A DNA stretch of 64,000 nucleotides from Pseudomonadota bacterium (GTDB lineage Bacteria; Pseudomonadota; Alphaproteobacteria; Rhizobiales; Beijerinckiaceae). A program made the position numbers and the translations under genes. Below are positions 17,401 to 26,905 of this stretch, in pieces; positions within the stretch are counted from its first letter, which is position 1; the number at the start of each line of letters is the position of its first letter. The notes beneath the pieces are model-generated. The model saw only the letters and a program-made list of their open reading frames with translations, was not told the DNA's origin and ran no database searches. The DNA is taken from contig JAKAJL010000001.1 of NCBI GenBank assembly GCA_021813805.1, positions 1-64,000 on the forward strand, in the 5' to 3' direction.

Positions 17401-18019
17401 GAACGCGGCGCTTGCAACGCGTTTCGAGACGCGCGTCGCTGAGATCGCCGATGCCGAGCGCCGCGTCGATCCGGCCAGCGAAAAGCTCGCCCGCGCCTTT
17501 GCCCTTGGCCTCTACAAGCTGACGGCGGCGAAAGACGAATATGAGGTGGCGCGGCTTTATGCGCGACCGGAATTTCTGCAGAAGCTGCGTGCGACTTTCG
17601 CGGGGAAATTTACTTTGTCCTTCCATTTCGCGCCGCCGATTCTGGCGCCCGCCGGCCATAACGCGCAAAGCCCCCGCAAACGGCGATTCGGCGCCTGGGC
17701 CCTGCCCGCCTTGCGGCTGCTTGCCGCCTTGCGTTTTCTGCGCGGAGGCTGGCTCGATCCCTTCCGCTTCTCGCCCGACCGCCAGCTCGAGCGCCAACTT
17801 TTGGGCGATTACCAACAGATGATGGGCGAAGCCGCCGCCCGGCTCACGCCGGCCAATCTCGACGTGGCGGTGGAATTGGCCTCGTGGCCGCAGCACATTC
17901 GCGGCTTTGGTCATGTGAAGGCGCGCTATGTCGCGCAGGCGCGCAAGCGGCAGGCTGCGCTGAAAAAATTATTCGACGAAACCGGGGTGAAAAAGCCCTC
18001 CGGCGCCACCGAGGATTAG
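14456..18019 (+). CDS. Fused indolepyruvate:ferredoxin oxidoreductase family protein
   Basis: A 1187-residue thiamine-diphosphate enzyme that oxidatively decarboxylates 2-oxoacids (often arylpyruvates) to acyl-CoA with ferredoxin. Order: IorA-like pyrimidine/transferase domain (about 20-400), TPP-binding domain with HYCSGCPHNTSTT near 440 and GDGTYQHSG, a cysteine cluster (CENCGDCSAQSDC and CNKDFSCVDGFC, 645-690) for iron-sulfur centres, then the gamma/IorB-like domain with GVGGTGVVTLG near 735, and a C-terminal DUF6537-type region (about 960-1160). This fusion is well known in proteobacteria. ATG 14456 follows AGGAGG. Given the aromatic and leucine pathways around it, phenylpyruvate, hydroxyphenylpyruvate or branched oxoacids are plausible substrates. 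Confidence 0.92.
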   Translation: MNLGIFPPPDSAPARGADAKPEHFLYGTEALALLPILQRQRDLAAGLDTAGFVSGYRGSPLGALDQVLWRWAARLKAHHVHFEPGLNEDLAATAIWGSQQVNLFQGALYDGVFAMWYGKGPGVDRSMDALKHANAAGTSRFGGVLAVAGDDHAARSSTLPHQSEHMFAAAMIPVLNPSSVQEIIDFGLHGWAMSRYSGCWVALKATGDTVESSANVSVDPFRVRSVIPEDFALPADGVHIRWPDTPQAQELRLQHAKVYAAMAYARANRLDRIVLDSPVARLGIVATGKSYLDVRQALDDLRIDEARAAAIGLRLYKVGMNWPLDAEGMREFARGLDEILVVEEKRQLIEYQLKEHLYNWRDDVRPRVIGKYADQGEWEAPLRDWQLPAAGELTPTVIARVIVDRIARFHRDAALEARLALLVANEARPLALKTLAVRQPHYCSGCPHNTSTTVLPEGSRAMAGIGCHYMATWIAPESTQTFSQMGGEGAAWIGQAPFTAEKHVFVNLGDGTYQHSGVLAIRAAIAARAPVTYKILFNDAVAMTGGQKVEGGLNVPTIARQLLAEGVTRVAVVSDEPQKYVGAGLLPREVEIRDRHDLLQVEEIFKKIPAVTAIIYDQTCAAEKRRRRKRGEFPDPAIRAFINERVCENCGDCSAQSDCMSVAPVETFLGRKRRIDQSACNKDFSCVDGFCPSFVTVHGGGLHAARSGGDPAWIASLPEPQPAPLAEPCSILIAGVGGTGVVTLGALIGKAAAREGKNVTALDMAGLAQKGGPVTTHIRIAPAEMDLHATRIASGETAVLIGGDLVVSASPDTIFKLRPDFTRAVVNNDFSITSEFVRTFAAQARSGDLQKFPDPVYPHEEIEKVIAEACGPGRVDFAPATRLATALTGDSIATNPFLLGFAVQKGLLPLKSASILQAIEDHGVAVAQNRLAFQWGRRAAHDFAAVATAAGLDDETRAEQPLAARPLPDMIKALAAELRDYQNAALATRFETRVAEIADAERRVDPASEKLARAFALGLYKLTAAKDEYEVARLYARPEFLQKLRATFAGKFTLSFHFAPPILAPAGHNAQSPRKRRFGAWALPALRLLAALRFLRGGWLDPFRFSPDRQLERQLLGDYQQMMGEAAARLTPANLDVAVELASWPQHIRGFGHVKARYVAQARKRQAALKKLFDETGVKKPSGATED

Positions 18020-18113
18020 GCTTGGGAACGGCTCGGCGCGGCGAGCCGCAACTCCATTCGATGGCGTGCGCCCCCTTTTACGGGTTGTGAAGGCGCCGAA
18101 GGGGAGAAAGGCC

Positions 18114-18465
18114 ATGCCCCACCATTACGCCGACATTTTCATCTTTCCCGTTCCGGTGAAGACTCTCGAGCCTTATCGCGATCAGGCCGAAACCTTCACC
18201 GGAGTGTGGCGCGACAACGCCGCCTTGTCCTGCGTCGAATTGGAGGCTGACGACGCTCCTCTGGGCAAGCTCGCCTCCTTTCCGCAAAGCGTCGATCTTA
18301 AACCGGACGAAAAGGTTTTGTCGGCATGGCCACTTATCAGTCGGGCGAGAAGCGCGACGAGGTCAAGGCCAAGGCGATGAAGGATCCGCGCCTGACCGGC
18401 ATGGAAATGTGCTTCGACGGCAGCGCATGATCTTCGGCGGCTTCAAATCCTTCGCGGGGGATTGA
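18114..18465 (+). pseudogene. DUF1428 (YbaA-like) protein, two frameshifts
   Basis: The frame starts MPHHYADIFIFPVPVKTL with AAGGGGAGAAAGG upstream and follows the DUF1428 pattern to SVDLKPDEKV. Near 18318 the frame must shift to read VGMATYQSGEKRDEVKAKAM and DPRLTGMEMCFDG. Near 18423 it must shift again for RMIFGGFKSFAGD and a TGA at 18463-18465. In each case one base added or removed restores the family. The intact protein would be about 117 residues, its normal size; function in the family is unknown. Either a recent pseudogene or two sequence errors. Confidence 0.75.
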
Positions 18466-18629
18466 CCCCGCCGCTTCAATGCGCGGCGGCGCTGGAGGTC
18501 CACAGATATTGGGCCGCATAGGCGCGCCACGGGCGCCGCCTGCCGCGAGCGGAGCCACGCTCTGGCGTCTCCGACGCTCATCGCGCGCTAAAGGCTTATT
18601 TTGGCGGCGACGTCGCCGCCATCAATGGT

Positions 18630-18905
18630 TTGGCCGCGCGTCCGCAAGGAACGGAGTTTCAGCGCCGGGTCTGGGCGGCGCTGCGGAAAATCCGGCCCGG
18701 CGCGACCGTGAGCTACGGCGAAATCGCCGCGCAGATCGGCCAGAAAGGAGCGGCGCGGGCGGTGGGGATCGCCAATAACCGCAACACGATCGCCATCGTC
18801 ATCCCCTGCCAGCGGGTGATCGGCGCCAGTGGCGCTCTGGTCGGCTATGGCGGCGGCCTCGATCGCAAGCTTTGGCTGCTGCGCCATGAAGGGGCGATGT
18901 TCTAG
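18630..18905 (+). CDS. ogt: Methylated-DNA-protein-cysteine methyltransferase (Ogt-like), N-terminus missing or disrupted
   Basis: The 91 residues from a TTG at 18630 hold the complete C-terminal repair domain: [38 protein letters not shown], the methyl-acceptor motif PCQRVIG and [18 protein letters not shown]. It removes O6-alkyl groups from guanine by irreversible transfer to cysteine. Most family members are about 160 residues. The frame remains open upstream to a TAG near 18513 and encodes [18 protein letters not shown], which fits the family linker, so a longer N-terminus is probably lost to a stop or frameshift. PCQR replaces the more common PCHR. The short product may still be active. 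It overlaps the stop of convergent liuE by four bases. Confidence 0.7.
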   Translation: MAARPQGTEFQRRVWAALRKIRPGATVSYGEIAAQIGQKGAARAVGIANNRNTIAIVIPCQRVIGASGALVGYGGGLDRKLWLLRHEGAMF

Positions 18906-19801
18906 CCCTTCTTCAGGGCGCGCGCGACGCGCGACGCCGGCTCGCGCCCGAGGGCGGCGCTGATCCAGTTCCCGCAGTCTACGAGCCTTTGCAGATCGAG
19001 CCCGGTCTCGACGCCCGATCCGCTCAGCAGCCAGACCAGATCCTCGGTGGCGAGATTGCCCGCCGCGCCCAGCGCAAATGGGCAGCCACCGAGGCCGCCG
19101 ACCGAGGAATCGAAAATCGCCATCCCCATTTCCAAAGCCACCCAGACATTGGCCGCCGCCATGCCGTAAGTGTCGTGGAAATGACCGGCGAGATTTTCCA
19201 GCGGAATTTTTTCCGCCACCGCCGCGATCATTTTTTTAGTCGCCGGCGGCGTCCCGATCCCGATCGTGTCGCCGAGCGAAATTTCGTAACAACCCATGTC
19301 GAAAAGCTTTTTTGCCACAAGCGCGACCGCCGCGGGCGCGATTTCGCCCTCGTAGGGACACCCCAAGGCGCAGGAGACATAGGCGCGGGTCCGAACGCCC
19401 GCCTGTCGCGCCGCCGCCAGAACCGGTTCGAACCTTTCGAGGGATTCGTCGATGGAGCAATTGATGTTTTTGCGGCTGAAGGTCTCAGAAGCCGCGGCGA
19501 AAACTGCGACCTCGTCGGCGCCGGCGGCTATTGCCGCGTCAAAACCCTTGAGATTGGGGGTGAGCGCCGAATAGACCACGCCGGGCGCCCGGCGGATTTT
19601 TTTCATCACCTCCGCCGCATCCGCGAGCTGCGGAATTTTTTGCGGCGAAACGAAAGAGGTCGCCTCGATGTGGCGGCAGCCGGCGGCGGCCAATCTTTCG
19701 ATCAACTCCGCCTTGATCGGGCTGGCGACCAAAGCCTTTTCGTTCTGCAAGCCGTCGCGCGGACCGACTTCAACAATTTTGACGCTTTTTGGCAGGGTCA
19801 C
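18902..19801 (-). CDS. liuE: Hydroxymethylglutaryl-CoA lyase
   Basis: A 299-residue TIM-barrel lyase of the HMGL family that splits 3-hydroxy-3-methylglutaryl-CoA into acetyl-CoA and acetoacetate, the last step of leucine breakdown. Visible are [12 protein letters not shown] (catalytic Arg/Asp), EATSFVSP, the metal-binding HFHDTYGMA and the signature segment [11 protein letters not shown] with the active-site cysteine. Its start overlaps the liuD stop by four bases, so the two are probably translationally coupled. It is the last gene of the operon on the minus strand. Confidence 0.96.
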   Translation of the reverse strand: MTLPKSVKIVEVGPRDGLQNEKALVASPIKAELIERLAAAGCRHIEATSFVSPQKIPQLADAAEVMKKIRRAPGVVYSALTPNLKGFDAAIAAGADEVAVFAAASETFSRKNINCSIDESLERFEPVLAAARQAGVRTRAYVSCALGCPYEGEIAPAAVALVAKKLFDMGCYEISLGDTIGIGTPPATKKMIAAVAEKIPLENLAGHFHDTYGMAAANVWVALEMGMAIFDSSVGGLGGCPFALGAAGNLATEDLVWLLSGSGVETGLDLQRLVDCGNWISAALGREPASRVARALKKG

Positions 19802-21813
19802 GCCTCGTCCTCTGGTTCGAACGTCAAAAGTTCAGAGCCTTCGCTCACCTGATCGCCGGGCGCGTAAAGGAAAGAGGCCACGCGTCCCGCCGCCGGCGCC
19901 TTGACGACATGCTCCATTTTCATCGCCTCCATCGCCATCAGCGGCGCGCCCGCCGCGACCGACGTCTGCGGTTCAACAAAATGCGCGACCACGCGGCCAG
20001 ACATGGGCGCGGTCAGGCCGCCGTCACGACGATGCTCCGCCGCCGCGCGGCGGAGCGGATCGACCAGTTGAAAGGTCCACATCCGCCCGTCGAGGAAGAC
20101 GGCCCAATCTGCGCCGGTCGAAATTGCAGTCGCCGAAAAAATCCGGTCGTCGATGGCGACCCGCATCCTGCCGTTATCATCGTGTTCGGCCTTGGCCGTG
20201 ACCCTGGCTTCGCCGCAGGACAAGGAGGAACTTTCGCCACGCGCCAGCGCCCGCACGACATAGGCCGTGTCCGCATGGGTGAAATTCAGCAGGCGCGGCT
20301 CTTCGCCACTGAGCCGCCAATTATCGCGCGCGTTCCAGGGCGACAGGGGATCGTTTCCCCGTGGGGGCGAGGCGCGTTCGCAGGCGAGCGCGGCCAAGGC
20401 GGCGACGAAAATCGCGTCCGCGGGCGGCGGGTCTTCCGGAGCAAAGAGTTTTGGGCTTTCGCGCGCGATCAGGCCGGTGTCGAGATGTCCGGCGACAAAG
20501 GACGGGGTGGCGACGAGACGCGACAGGAAGACGACATTATTGGCGACGCCGACGATGTGGCAATCCGCCAAGGCCCGGCGCATCCGCGCCAGGGCGCGGG
20601 CGCGGCTGTCGTCATGGACAATCAGTTTGGCGATCATCGGATCGTAATGCGGGCCGATCTCATCGCCCTGGTCCACGCCGGCGTCGATGCGGACATGCGG
20701 GCCTCGCGCGGGCCAGCGCAGCGCCGCCAGCGTGCCGGTCGAGGGCAGAAAATCCTTGCCGGAATCTTCGGCATAGATCCGCGCCTCGATCGCGCAGCCA
20801 TTCAGGAAAATGTCGTCCTGGCGTTTCGGCAGCGGCTCTCCTGCCGCGACGCGCAATTGCCATTCGACCAGATCGAGCCCGGTGACGCATTCGGTGACCG
20901 GATGTTCGACCTGCAGCCGGGTGTTCATTTCCATGAAAAAGAACGCGCCGTCCGGCGCGACGATGAATTCGACCGTGCCAGCGCCGACGTAAGCGACCGC
21001 CTTGGCCGCTTGAACCGCCGCCGCGCCCATTTCGCGCCGGCGCGCGGCCGAAAGGCCGGGCGCCGGCGCTTCCTCCAGCACTTTCTGATGCCGGCGCTGG
21101 ACCGAGCAGTCGCGCTCGAAGAGCGAGACAATGTTGCCGTGGGCGTCGCCGAAAATCTGGATTTCGATATGGCGCGCCGGCTCGATATATTTCTCGATCA
21201 GAACTTTGGCGTCGCCGAAACTCGCCATCGCCTCGCGGCGGCAGGCCGCGAGGGCCGCGTCGAAATCGGCGGACGCCTCCACCCGCCGCATCCCCTTGCC
21301 GCCGCCGCCCAAAGCCGCCTTGATCAGCACCGGAAAGCCGATGGCCTCCGCCTCGCGTTTCAGTCGGCCTGCATCCTGGTCGTCGCCATGATAGCCCGAC
21401 GCCAGCGGCACCCCCGCCGCCTGCATCAGTTTTTTGGCCTCCGACTTCGACCCCATCGCGCGCAAGGCTTCGAGCGGCGGGCCGATGAAAACCAGGCCTG
21501 ATGCGTCGCAGGCCTCGCGGAAGGCGGGATTTTCGGACAGAAAGCCATAGCCGGGATGGATGGCGTCGGCGCCCGAGGCCTTCGCGGCGGCGATGATTTT
21601 TTCGATCGCGAGATAGCTCTCGCGCGCTTGCGCCGAGCCGATGCGGATCGCCTCATCGGCCAGTCTCACATGGCGCGCGCAAGAATCGGCGTCGGAAAAG
21701 ACCGCGACCGTCGCGACGCCGAGACGCCGCGCCGTGCGGATGACGCGGCAGGCGATTTCGCCGCGATTGGCGATGAGGATTTTGCCAAAAAGAGCGTCGT
21801 TCAGCCGCGCCAT
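19798..21813 (-). CDS. liuD: Methylcrotonoyl-CoA carboxylase, biotin-carrying alpha subunit
   Basis: A 671-residue subunit with a biotin carboxylase domain (1-450: [20 protein letters not shown], the ATP-grasp loop [11 protein letters not shown], the catalytic [14 protein letters not shown]) and a C-terminal biotinyl domain with [10 protein letters not shown] carrying the lysine to be biotinylated. It carboxylates 3-methylcrotonyl-CoA together with the LiuB beta subunit. The start overlaps the liuC stop by 13 bases, and the end overlaps liuE by four. Propionyl- or geranyl-CoA carboxylases have the same layout, but the operon context fixes the assignment. Confidence 0.95.
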   Translation of the reverse strand: MARLNDALFGKILIANRGEIACRVIRTARRLGVATVAVFSDADSCARHVRLADEAIRIGSAQARESYLAIEKIIAAAKASGADAIHPGYGFLSENPAFREACDASGLVFIGPPLEALRAMGSKSEAKKLMQAAGVPLASGYHGDDQDAGRLKREAEAIGFPVLIKAALGGGGKGMRRVEASADFDAALAACRREAMASFGDAKVLIEKYIEPARHIEIQIFGDAHGNIVSLFERDCSVQRRHQKVLEEAPAPGLSAARRREMGAAAVQAAKAVAYVGAGTVEFIVAPDGAFFFMEMNTRLQVEHPVTECVTGLDLVEWQLRVAAGEPLPKRQDDIFLNGCAIEARIYAEDSGKDFLPSTGTLAALRWPARGPHVRIDAGVDQGDEIGPHYDPMIAKLIVHDDSRARALARMRRALADCHIVGVANNVVFLSRLVATPSFVAGHLDTGLIARESPKLFAPEDPPPADAIFVAALAALACERASPPRGNDPLSPWNARDNWRLSGEEPRLLNFTHADTAYVVRALARGESSSLSCGEARVTAKAEHDDNGRMRVAIDDRIFSATAISTGADWAVFLDGRMWTFQLVDPLRRAAAEHRRDGGLTAPMSGRVVAHFVEPQTSVAAGAPLMAMEAMKMEHVVKAPAAGRVASFLYAPGDQVSEGSELLTFEPEDEA

Positions 21814-22586
21814 GAAGGAGGCCTTTTTTGCAGGAAAGCGGCGACGCCTTCGCGGGCCTCCGCCCCGGCGCGGATTTCGGCGATGCGTCGAGCGGTGTCT
21901 TCACTCAAGAAATCGTCAAGCGGTCGATGGGCGATTTCACGCAGCAAAAGTTTGGCGGAAGCCAGAGCCTGCGGCCCGCCGTGAAGCAAGGACGCCGCGA
22001 TCTCGCCGATCTTGGCGTCGAGCGAGTCCGGCGGCGCGATTTCGTGAACCAGTCCGAGTTTTTGGGCCCGCGTCGCGTCGATGCGTTCGCCGGTCAGGAA
22101 AAAACGCGAGGCCTGCCGCGCCCCGATCGCCCGCACCACATAGGGACCGATGACCGATGGGATCAGGCCGAGCCGCACTTCGGAGGCCAAAAAAAAGGCC
22201 CCGGTCGCGGCGACGCAGATGTCGCAGGCCGCGGCAAGCCCCAGACCGCCGCCGATCGCCGGACCCTGGACGCGGGCGATGGTCGGTTTGGGCAGTTCGG
22301 CGAGCCGGCCCAGCAGTTCGGCGAGGCGGCGCGCGTCCTCCAGATTCCTTTCGAATTCGGCCTCGCCGAAAGCCTTCATCCAGGCGAGATCGGCGCCGGC
22401 GCAGAATGTGGCGCCGCGCCCGGCGAGAACCACGACGCGCGTTCGGTCGTCCTGCGCCAGTTCGCCCAAGGCCCCGGTCAATGCGGCGATCGATTCGGCG
22501 CCAAAAGCGTTGTGGCGTTCCGGCCGGTTCATCCACAGATGAGCGATCCCGCCGGCGCGCTCGATCTCCACATTCGCAAAAGCCAT
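21801..22586 (-). CDS. liuC: Enoyl-CoA hydratase, probable methylglutaconyl-CoA hydratase
   Basis: A 261-residue crotonase-fold enzyme. The oxyanion-hole strands are GRGATFCAGADLAWMKAF and QGPAIGGGLGLAAACD, with the acidic residue in the usual SEVRLGLIP position. In this operon it should hydrate 3-methylglutaconyl-CoA to HMG-CoA. The ATG at 22586 is preceded by GGGAGG; an upstream in-frame start at 22631 would overlap liuB. It is separated from liuB by ten bases and overlaps liuD. Confidence 0.92.
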   Translation of the reverse strand: MAFANVEIERAGGIAHLWMNRPERHNAFGAESIAALTGALGELAQDDRTRVVVLAGRGATFCAGADLAWMKAFGEAEFERNLEDARRLAELLGRLAELPKPTIARVQGPAIGGGLGLAAACDICVAATGAFFLASEVRLGLIPSVIGPYVVRAIGARQASRFFLTGERIDATRAQKLGLVHEIAPPDSLDAKIGEIAASLLHGGPQALASAKLLLREIAHRPLDDFLSEDTARRIAEIRAGAEAREGVAAFLQKRPPSWRG

Positions 22587-22596
22587 CGCGGCCTCC

Positions 22597-24204
22597 CTAC
22601 ATGCGGAAAAGGCCGAATTTCGTCGGCTCAACGGGAGCGTTGAACGCAGCCGACAGCGACAGGCCGAGCACGCGGCGGCTTTCAGCCGGATCGATCACGC
22701 CATCGTCCCACAGCCGCGCCGACGCGAAAAAAGGACTGCCCTGCCGCTCATATTGGCTCCGGATCGGCGCGCGGAATTTTTCCTCTTCCTCCGCGCTCCA
22801 GCTCATCTCCTTGGCTTCCAGCGCGTCGCGGCGCACGGTCGCCAGAACGCTCGCCGCCTGTTCGCCGCCCATCACCGAAATGCGGCTGTTCGGCCAGGTC
22901 CACAGGAAGCGCGGCGCAAAAGCGCGGCCGCACATGGCGTAATTTCCCGCGCCAAAGGAGCCGCCGATCAGCAGCGTGATTTTCGGAACCTGAGCCGTCG
23001 CGACCGCCGTGACCAGTTTGGCGCCGTCGCGGACGATGCCGGCGTTTTCCACCTTGCGGCCGACCATGAAGCCGGTGATGTTCTGCAGGAAAATCAGCGG
23101 AATGCCGCGCTGCGCGCAAAGCTCGATGAAATGCGCGCCTTTCTGCGCGGATTCCGCGAACAGAATGCCGTTATTGGCCAGGACGCCGACCGGACTCCCA
23201 AAAAGCTCGGCGAAGCCGGTCACCAAAGTCGCGCCGTAAAGCGCCTTGAATTCCTCGAAACGCGAGCCGTCGAAAATGCGCGCGATGATTTCGCGCACAT
23301 CGAAAGTTCTGCGCGGATCGGTCTCGACGACGCCGTAGATTTCTTGGGGGTCGTAAAGCGGCGCCTCGCCGCCTCCGAGCGAAAAAGCAGTTGTTTTAGG
23401 GCGGTTGAGATGCGCGACCACGCCCCGCGCCAGCGCAAGGGCGTGGGCGTCGTCCTCAGCGAGATAATCGGCCACGCCGGAAAGTTTGCTATGCACGTCG
23501 GCGCCGCCCAGTTCTTCCGCCGTGACAACTTCGCCGGTGGCCGCCTTCACCAGCGGCGGGCCGCCCAAAAAGATCGTGCCCTGATCCCGCACGATAATCG
23601 TCTGGTCGGACATGGCCGGCACATAAGCGCCGCCTGCCGTGCAGGAGCCCATCACCACGGCGATCTGGGGAATGTTCTTGGCCGACATATTGGCCTGATT
23701 ATAGAAAATTCGGCCGAAATGATCGCGGTCGGGAAAGACCTCGTCCTGCATCGGCAGAAAGGCGCCGCCGGAATCGACGAGATAAATGCAGGGCAATCGA
23801 TTCTGCTCGGCGATTTCCTGCGCCCTCAGGTGTTTCTTGACCGTCAGCGGATAATAGGTTCCGCCCTTCACTGTCGCGTCATTGGCGACGATCATGCACT
23901 CACTGCCTTCGACCCGGCCGATTCCCGCGGCCAAGCCGGCCGAGGGCGCGGCGTCGTCGTAAAGGCCGAAGGCGGCAAGCTGGCCGATTTCGAGAAAAGG
24001 CGAGCCGGGGTCGAGCAAAGCGGAAATGCGTTCACGCGCCAGCATTTTGCCGCGCCCCCGATGGCGGGCCTGCGCCTCCGGCCCGCCGCCCAGCCGCGCC
24101 TTTGCCGCGATATCGCGCAGTTCATCGACAAGCTTGCCCATGGCGGCGCTTCGGATGCGAAAATCCTCGGAGCGGACATCGACGGAGGTTTTCAGCACAG
24201 TCAT
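22597..24204 (-). CDS. liuB: Methylcrotonoyl-CoA carboxylase, carboxyltransferase beta subunit
   Basis: A 535-residue carboxyltransferase that moves CO2 from biotin on LiuD to 3-methylcrotonyl-CoA. The N-terminal half carries [20 protein letters not shown] and [16 protein letters not shown]. The C-terminal half has [20 protein letters not shown] and the acyl-CoA-binding region [16 protein letters not shown], typical of MccB. A GTG at 24216 overlapping the liuA stop (GTGA) is an alternative start that adds four residues. The gene sits directly between liuA and liuC. Confidence 0.95.
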   Translation of the reverse strand: MTVLKTSVDVRSEDFRIRSAAMGKLVDELRDIAAKARLGGGPEAQARHRGRGKMLARERISALLDPGSPFLEIGQLAAFGLYDDAAPSAGLAAGIGRVEGSECMIVANDATVKGGTYYPLTVKKHLRAQEIAEQNRLPCIYLVDSGGAFLPMQDEVFPDRDHFGRIFYNQANMSAKNIPQIAVVMGSCTAGGAYVPAMSDQTIIVRDQGTIFLGGPPLVKAATGEVVTAEELGGADVHSKLSGVADYLAEDDAHALALARGVVAHLNRPKTTAFSLGGGEAPLYDPQEIYGVVETDPRRTFDVREIIARIFDGSRFEEFKALYGATLVTGFAELFGSPVGVLANNGILFAESAQKGAHFIELCAQRGIPLIFLQNITGFMVGRKVENAGIVRDGAKLVTAVATAQVPKITLLIGGSFGAGNYAMCGRAFAPRFLWTWPNSRISVMGGEQAASVLATVRRDALEAKEMSWSAEEEEKFRAPIRSQYERQGSPFFASARLWDDGVIDPAESRRVLGLSLSAAFNAPVEPTKFGLFRM

Positions 24205-24212
24205 CGCCAACC

Positions 24213-25385
24213 TCACGCCGTTTCGGACATGAGTTCGCGCCCGATCAGCATGCGGCGGATTTCCGACGTACCGGCCCCGATCTCATAGAGCTTGGCGTCG
24301 CGCCACAGCCGCCCGGCGGCGACATCATTGGTATAGCCGAGGCCGCCGAGGCACTGGATGCACTCGCCGGCCATCCAGGTCGCCTTTTCGGCGGCGTAAA
24401 GAATGGCGCCCGCCGCGTCCTTGCGCAATGCCCGTGTATGGCTTTTGCGATCCAGGGCCCCGCCGACGGCGTAAACATAGGCGCGGGTCGCCGACCAGGT
24501 CGCATACATGTCGGCGAGCTTGCCCTGCATCAGCTGGAAATCCCCGATCTTCTGGCCGAACTGCCTGCGCTGGTGGAGAAAAGGCACAACCAGGTCGAGG
24601 CAGGCCGCCATGATGCCGAGCGGGCCGCCGCACAAAACCGCGCGCTCGTAATCGAGGCCGGACATAAGCACTTTCGCGCCGTTTCCGACGCCGCCCAGCA
24701 CATTGTCTTCAGGAACTTCGCAATGGTCGAAATAAAGCGGAAAAGTGTTGGAGCCGCGCATGCCCAGCTTGTCGAGATGCGGCCCATGGGAAAAGCCGGG
24801 AAAGTCTTTTTCCACCAGAAAGGCGGTGACGCCTTTGGCGCCGGCCTGGGGGTCGGTCTTGGCGTAGACCACCAGAACATCGGCGTCGCCGCCATTGGTG
24901 ATCCACATCTTTGAGCCGTTGAGAATGTAGCGGTCCGCCCTTTTCTCGGCGCGCAGGCGCATGGACATGACGTCCGACCCGGCCTCTGGCTCGGACATGG
25001 CCAGCGCCCCGACTTTTTCGCCCGAGATCAGGCCGGGCATATATTTCGCCTTCTGCTCGGACGAGCCGTTGCGGCGGATCTGATTGACGCAAAGATTGGA
25101 ATGGGCGCCATAGGACAGGGCGACGGAAGCGGAGGCGCGCGAAATCTCCTCCATGGCGACGATATGCGCCAGATAACCCATGCCGGCCCCGCCTTCCTCC
25201 TCGGCGACAGTGAGGCCCAGAAGACCGAGGGCGCCGAATTTCTTCCACAGATCGGCGGGGAAGAGATTGCCGCGGTCGATCTCGGCGGCGCGCGGCGCGA
25301 TCTCGGCTTCCGCGAAGGCGCGCACGCTCTCGCGCAGCAAGGCGATATCGTCGCCGAGGTCGAAATCGAGGCGCGGAACGATCAA
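24213..25385 (-). CDS. liuA: Isovaleryl-CoA dehydrogenase
   Basis: A 390-residue FAD-dependent acyl-CoA dehydrogenase that oxidises isovaleryl-CoA to 3-methylcrotonyl-CoA, passing electrons to [14 protein letters not shown] and WITNGG form the FAD/substrate region. [14 protein letters not shown] carries the glutamate at the position typical of isovaleryl-CoA dehydrogenases rather than the C-terminal position of short-chain enzymes. The C-terminal [15 protein letters not shown] and [16 protein letters not shown] complete the fold. It is the first gene of the five-gene liu run, so its upstream region (25386-25708) should hold the operon promoter. Confidence 0.95.
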   Translation of the reverse strand: MIVPRLDFDLGDDIALLRESVRAFAEAEIAPRAAEIDRGNLFPADLWKKFGALGLLGLTVAEEEGGAGMGYLAHIVAMEEISRASASVALSYGAHSNLCVNQIRRNGSSEQKAKYMPGLISGEKVGALAMSEPEAGSDVMSMRLRAEKRADRYILNGSKMWITNGGDADVLVVYAKTDPQAGAKGVTAFLVEKDFPGFSHGPHLDKLGMRGSNTFPLYFDHCEVPEDNVLGGVGNGAKVLMSGLDYERAVLCGGPLGIMAACLDLVVPFLHQRRQFGQKIGDFQLMQGKLADMYATWSATRAYVYAVGGALDRKSHTRALRKDAAGAILYAAEKATWMAGECIQCLGGLGYTNDVAAGRLWRDAKLYEIGAGTSEIRRMLIGRELMSETA

Positions 25386-25708
25386 TTTTTTCTCCGGCCG
25401 CCGCGCGGGACGCGAATCCCCGTCGGTATTTCAAATATTGGCGCGGGGCGGCTACGGCGTCAAACGCGACGCAGAGAATATGAGGATCGCGGGGGAATTC
25501 AATTTCGGGCGCCCCACCGCCGGTCGCTCTTTGCCGGCCAAATTGCGCGGGGGCGGACGCGAGGCGTGGGGATATTCGCGGGGAAGCGGTTGGCGGCGCC
25601 GGAACGAGGCTTCGGCTGTCGCGACTCAGGCCGCCGACAGCGCGAAATGCGACGTAAATTTTCAAGGGCGAAGCCGCGAACTCTCAATGTTGCGCACGGT
25701 CCGCCCTC
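25386..25708. promoter_or_regulatory. Upstream region of the liu operon; no gene seen
   Basis: 323 bases between liuA and the convergently ending deacylase gene. No supported coding sequence. It must carry the liu promoter. No MerR-type LiuR regulator gene is adjacent and no clear inverted repeat of that class was spotted. Confidence 0.4.
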
Positions 25709-26182
25709 TCATTCCCGGGCGGCGGCAAAATGCGCGAAACGCGCATTTTCGCTCAGTTGCGCGAATTGCTCCGGGCTCACATGCACCAGAGTCGTGTGAT
25801 CGCCGCCTTCAAAATAAACGTCCGGCGCATCGCAGATGCTGGCTTCGACAACGACGTCGAGCCCATAGCATTCCCCGACGGGGGGAACCGCGCCATGCGC
25901 GCAATCTTCGAACAGCTGATCAAGCTCGCTTTCCGTCGCCAGGGCGCAGGTTTCGCCGACCAGCTTGTCGAGCCTCGACATATTGATCCGCAGCGACGCC
26001 GGCAAGACGGCGACGAAATAGCCGTCGCGCGCCCGCAAAACCACGCCCTTCGCCAAACAGTCGGCGGATATGTGACTTGCTTTGGCCGAAGTGATCGCGG
26101 TCTTTGTCCGCCGATGCGACGCGATATCGAATTTGATCTGCTTGCGGGCGAGATGCTCGCTCAAATGCGCTGCGATCGGCAT
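25709..26182 (-). CDS. YbaK/ProX-type aminoacyl-tRNA deacylase
   Basis: A 157-residue single-domain protein of the YbaK family, which hydrolyses misacylated tRNA. The N-terminal IAAHLSEHLARKQIKFDIAS helix-strand, the lysine in ADCLAKGVVLRARDGYFVAV (the catalytic-lysine region) and GAVPPVGECYGLDVVVEAS followed by YFEGGDHTTLVHVSP match the fold. Free-standing members edit Ala-, Cys- or related tRNA errors; the exact specificity cannot be read here. It stands alone. Confidence 0.88.
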   Translation of the reverse strand: MPIAAHLSEHLARKQIKFDIASHRRTKTAITSAKASHISADCLAKGVVLRARDGYFVAVLPASLRINMSRLDKLVGETCALATESELDQLFEDCAHGAVPPVGECYGLDVVVEASICDAPDVYFEGGDHTTLVHVSPEQFAQLSENARFAHFAAARE

Positions 26183-26338
26183 CGCAAACTTCCCTCCGCG
26201 AGTGACGCGCGCTTTCCCCCGGAGTCGTCGAAAAATTTCGGCGGCCGCGTGGCGCGCGGCTTTCTTTTAATCTGGTCCGAATTTACGGCGCAATTGTGTT
26301 GGCGCGGCCGCCGCGCGGCTTCGCGCAATGCCAAGCCA

Positions 26339-26857
26339 TCACGGCGATTTCAGCTCCCGTGGCGCAACAAAGCTCGTCAGCCGTCCCGATCCCTCATCAA
26401 TTTGCGACCAAGAACAGTCGAGCTCGAACTGCGCCATGGCTCCGGTTGGAAAGGCTTCGGCCATGCGCAGGACATCAGCGTCATCTTTTCCGCTGGCGAG
26501 GAGCAGGGCGAATTCCTGCAGGCCGGGATTGTGGCCGATCACGAGCACCGCGCGAGACGAGTCGGGGAAGCGGCGCGCCAGCCCCATGATTTTTTGCGCC
26601 GACGCAAGGTAGAGTTCATCCATGACCTCCACCGGCGGCGGCCGGCGCCAGGGCGCGAGCGCCTCCAGGGTCTGCGTCGCCCGCGTTGCGCTCGAGACGC
26701 ACACCAGATCGGGATTGATTTTCGCGGCGCGGATGAATTTTCGCATGGCGATGGCCGCTTTCCTGCCGCGCTTGTTCAATGGGCGGTCGTGATCGGGGAT
26801 CGCCAAGTCATCCCATGACGATTTCGCGTGGCGGAGCAGGAACAGCCGTCTCTTCAT
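26339..26857 (-). CDS. SixA-type phosphohistidine phosphatase
   Basis: A 172-residue histidine-phosphatase-superfamily enzyme. The RHG motif appears as LLRHAKSSWDD at the N-terminus, the second arginine is in RPLNKRGRKAA, and the distal histidine is in LVIGHNPGLQEFA. SixA enzymes dephosphorylate histidine-containing phosphotransfer proteins. The start MKRRLFLLRHAK at 26857 places the catalytic motif at the correct distance; an upstream in-frame start would add nine residues. Other small histidine phosphatases cannot be excluded. Confidence 0.87.
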   Translation of the reverse strand: MKRRLFLLRHAKSSWDDLAIPDHDRPLNKRGRKAAIAMRKFIRAAKINPDLVCVSSATRATQTLEALAPWRRPPPVEVMDELYLASAQKIMGLARRFPDSSRAVLVIGHNPGLQEFALLLASGKDDADVLRMAEAFPTGAMAQFELDCSWSQIDEGSGRLTSFVAPRELKSP

Positions 26858-26905
26858 TTTTTCGTTCCCAGAGCGCCGCATATGGCGGCGCGGCGAAATC
26901 AGCCT

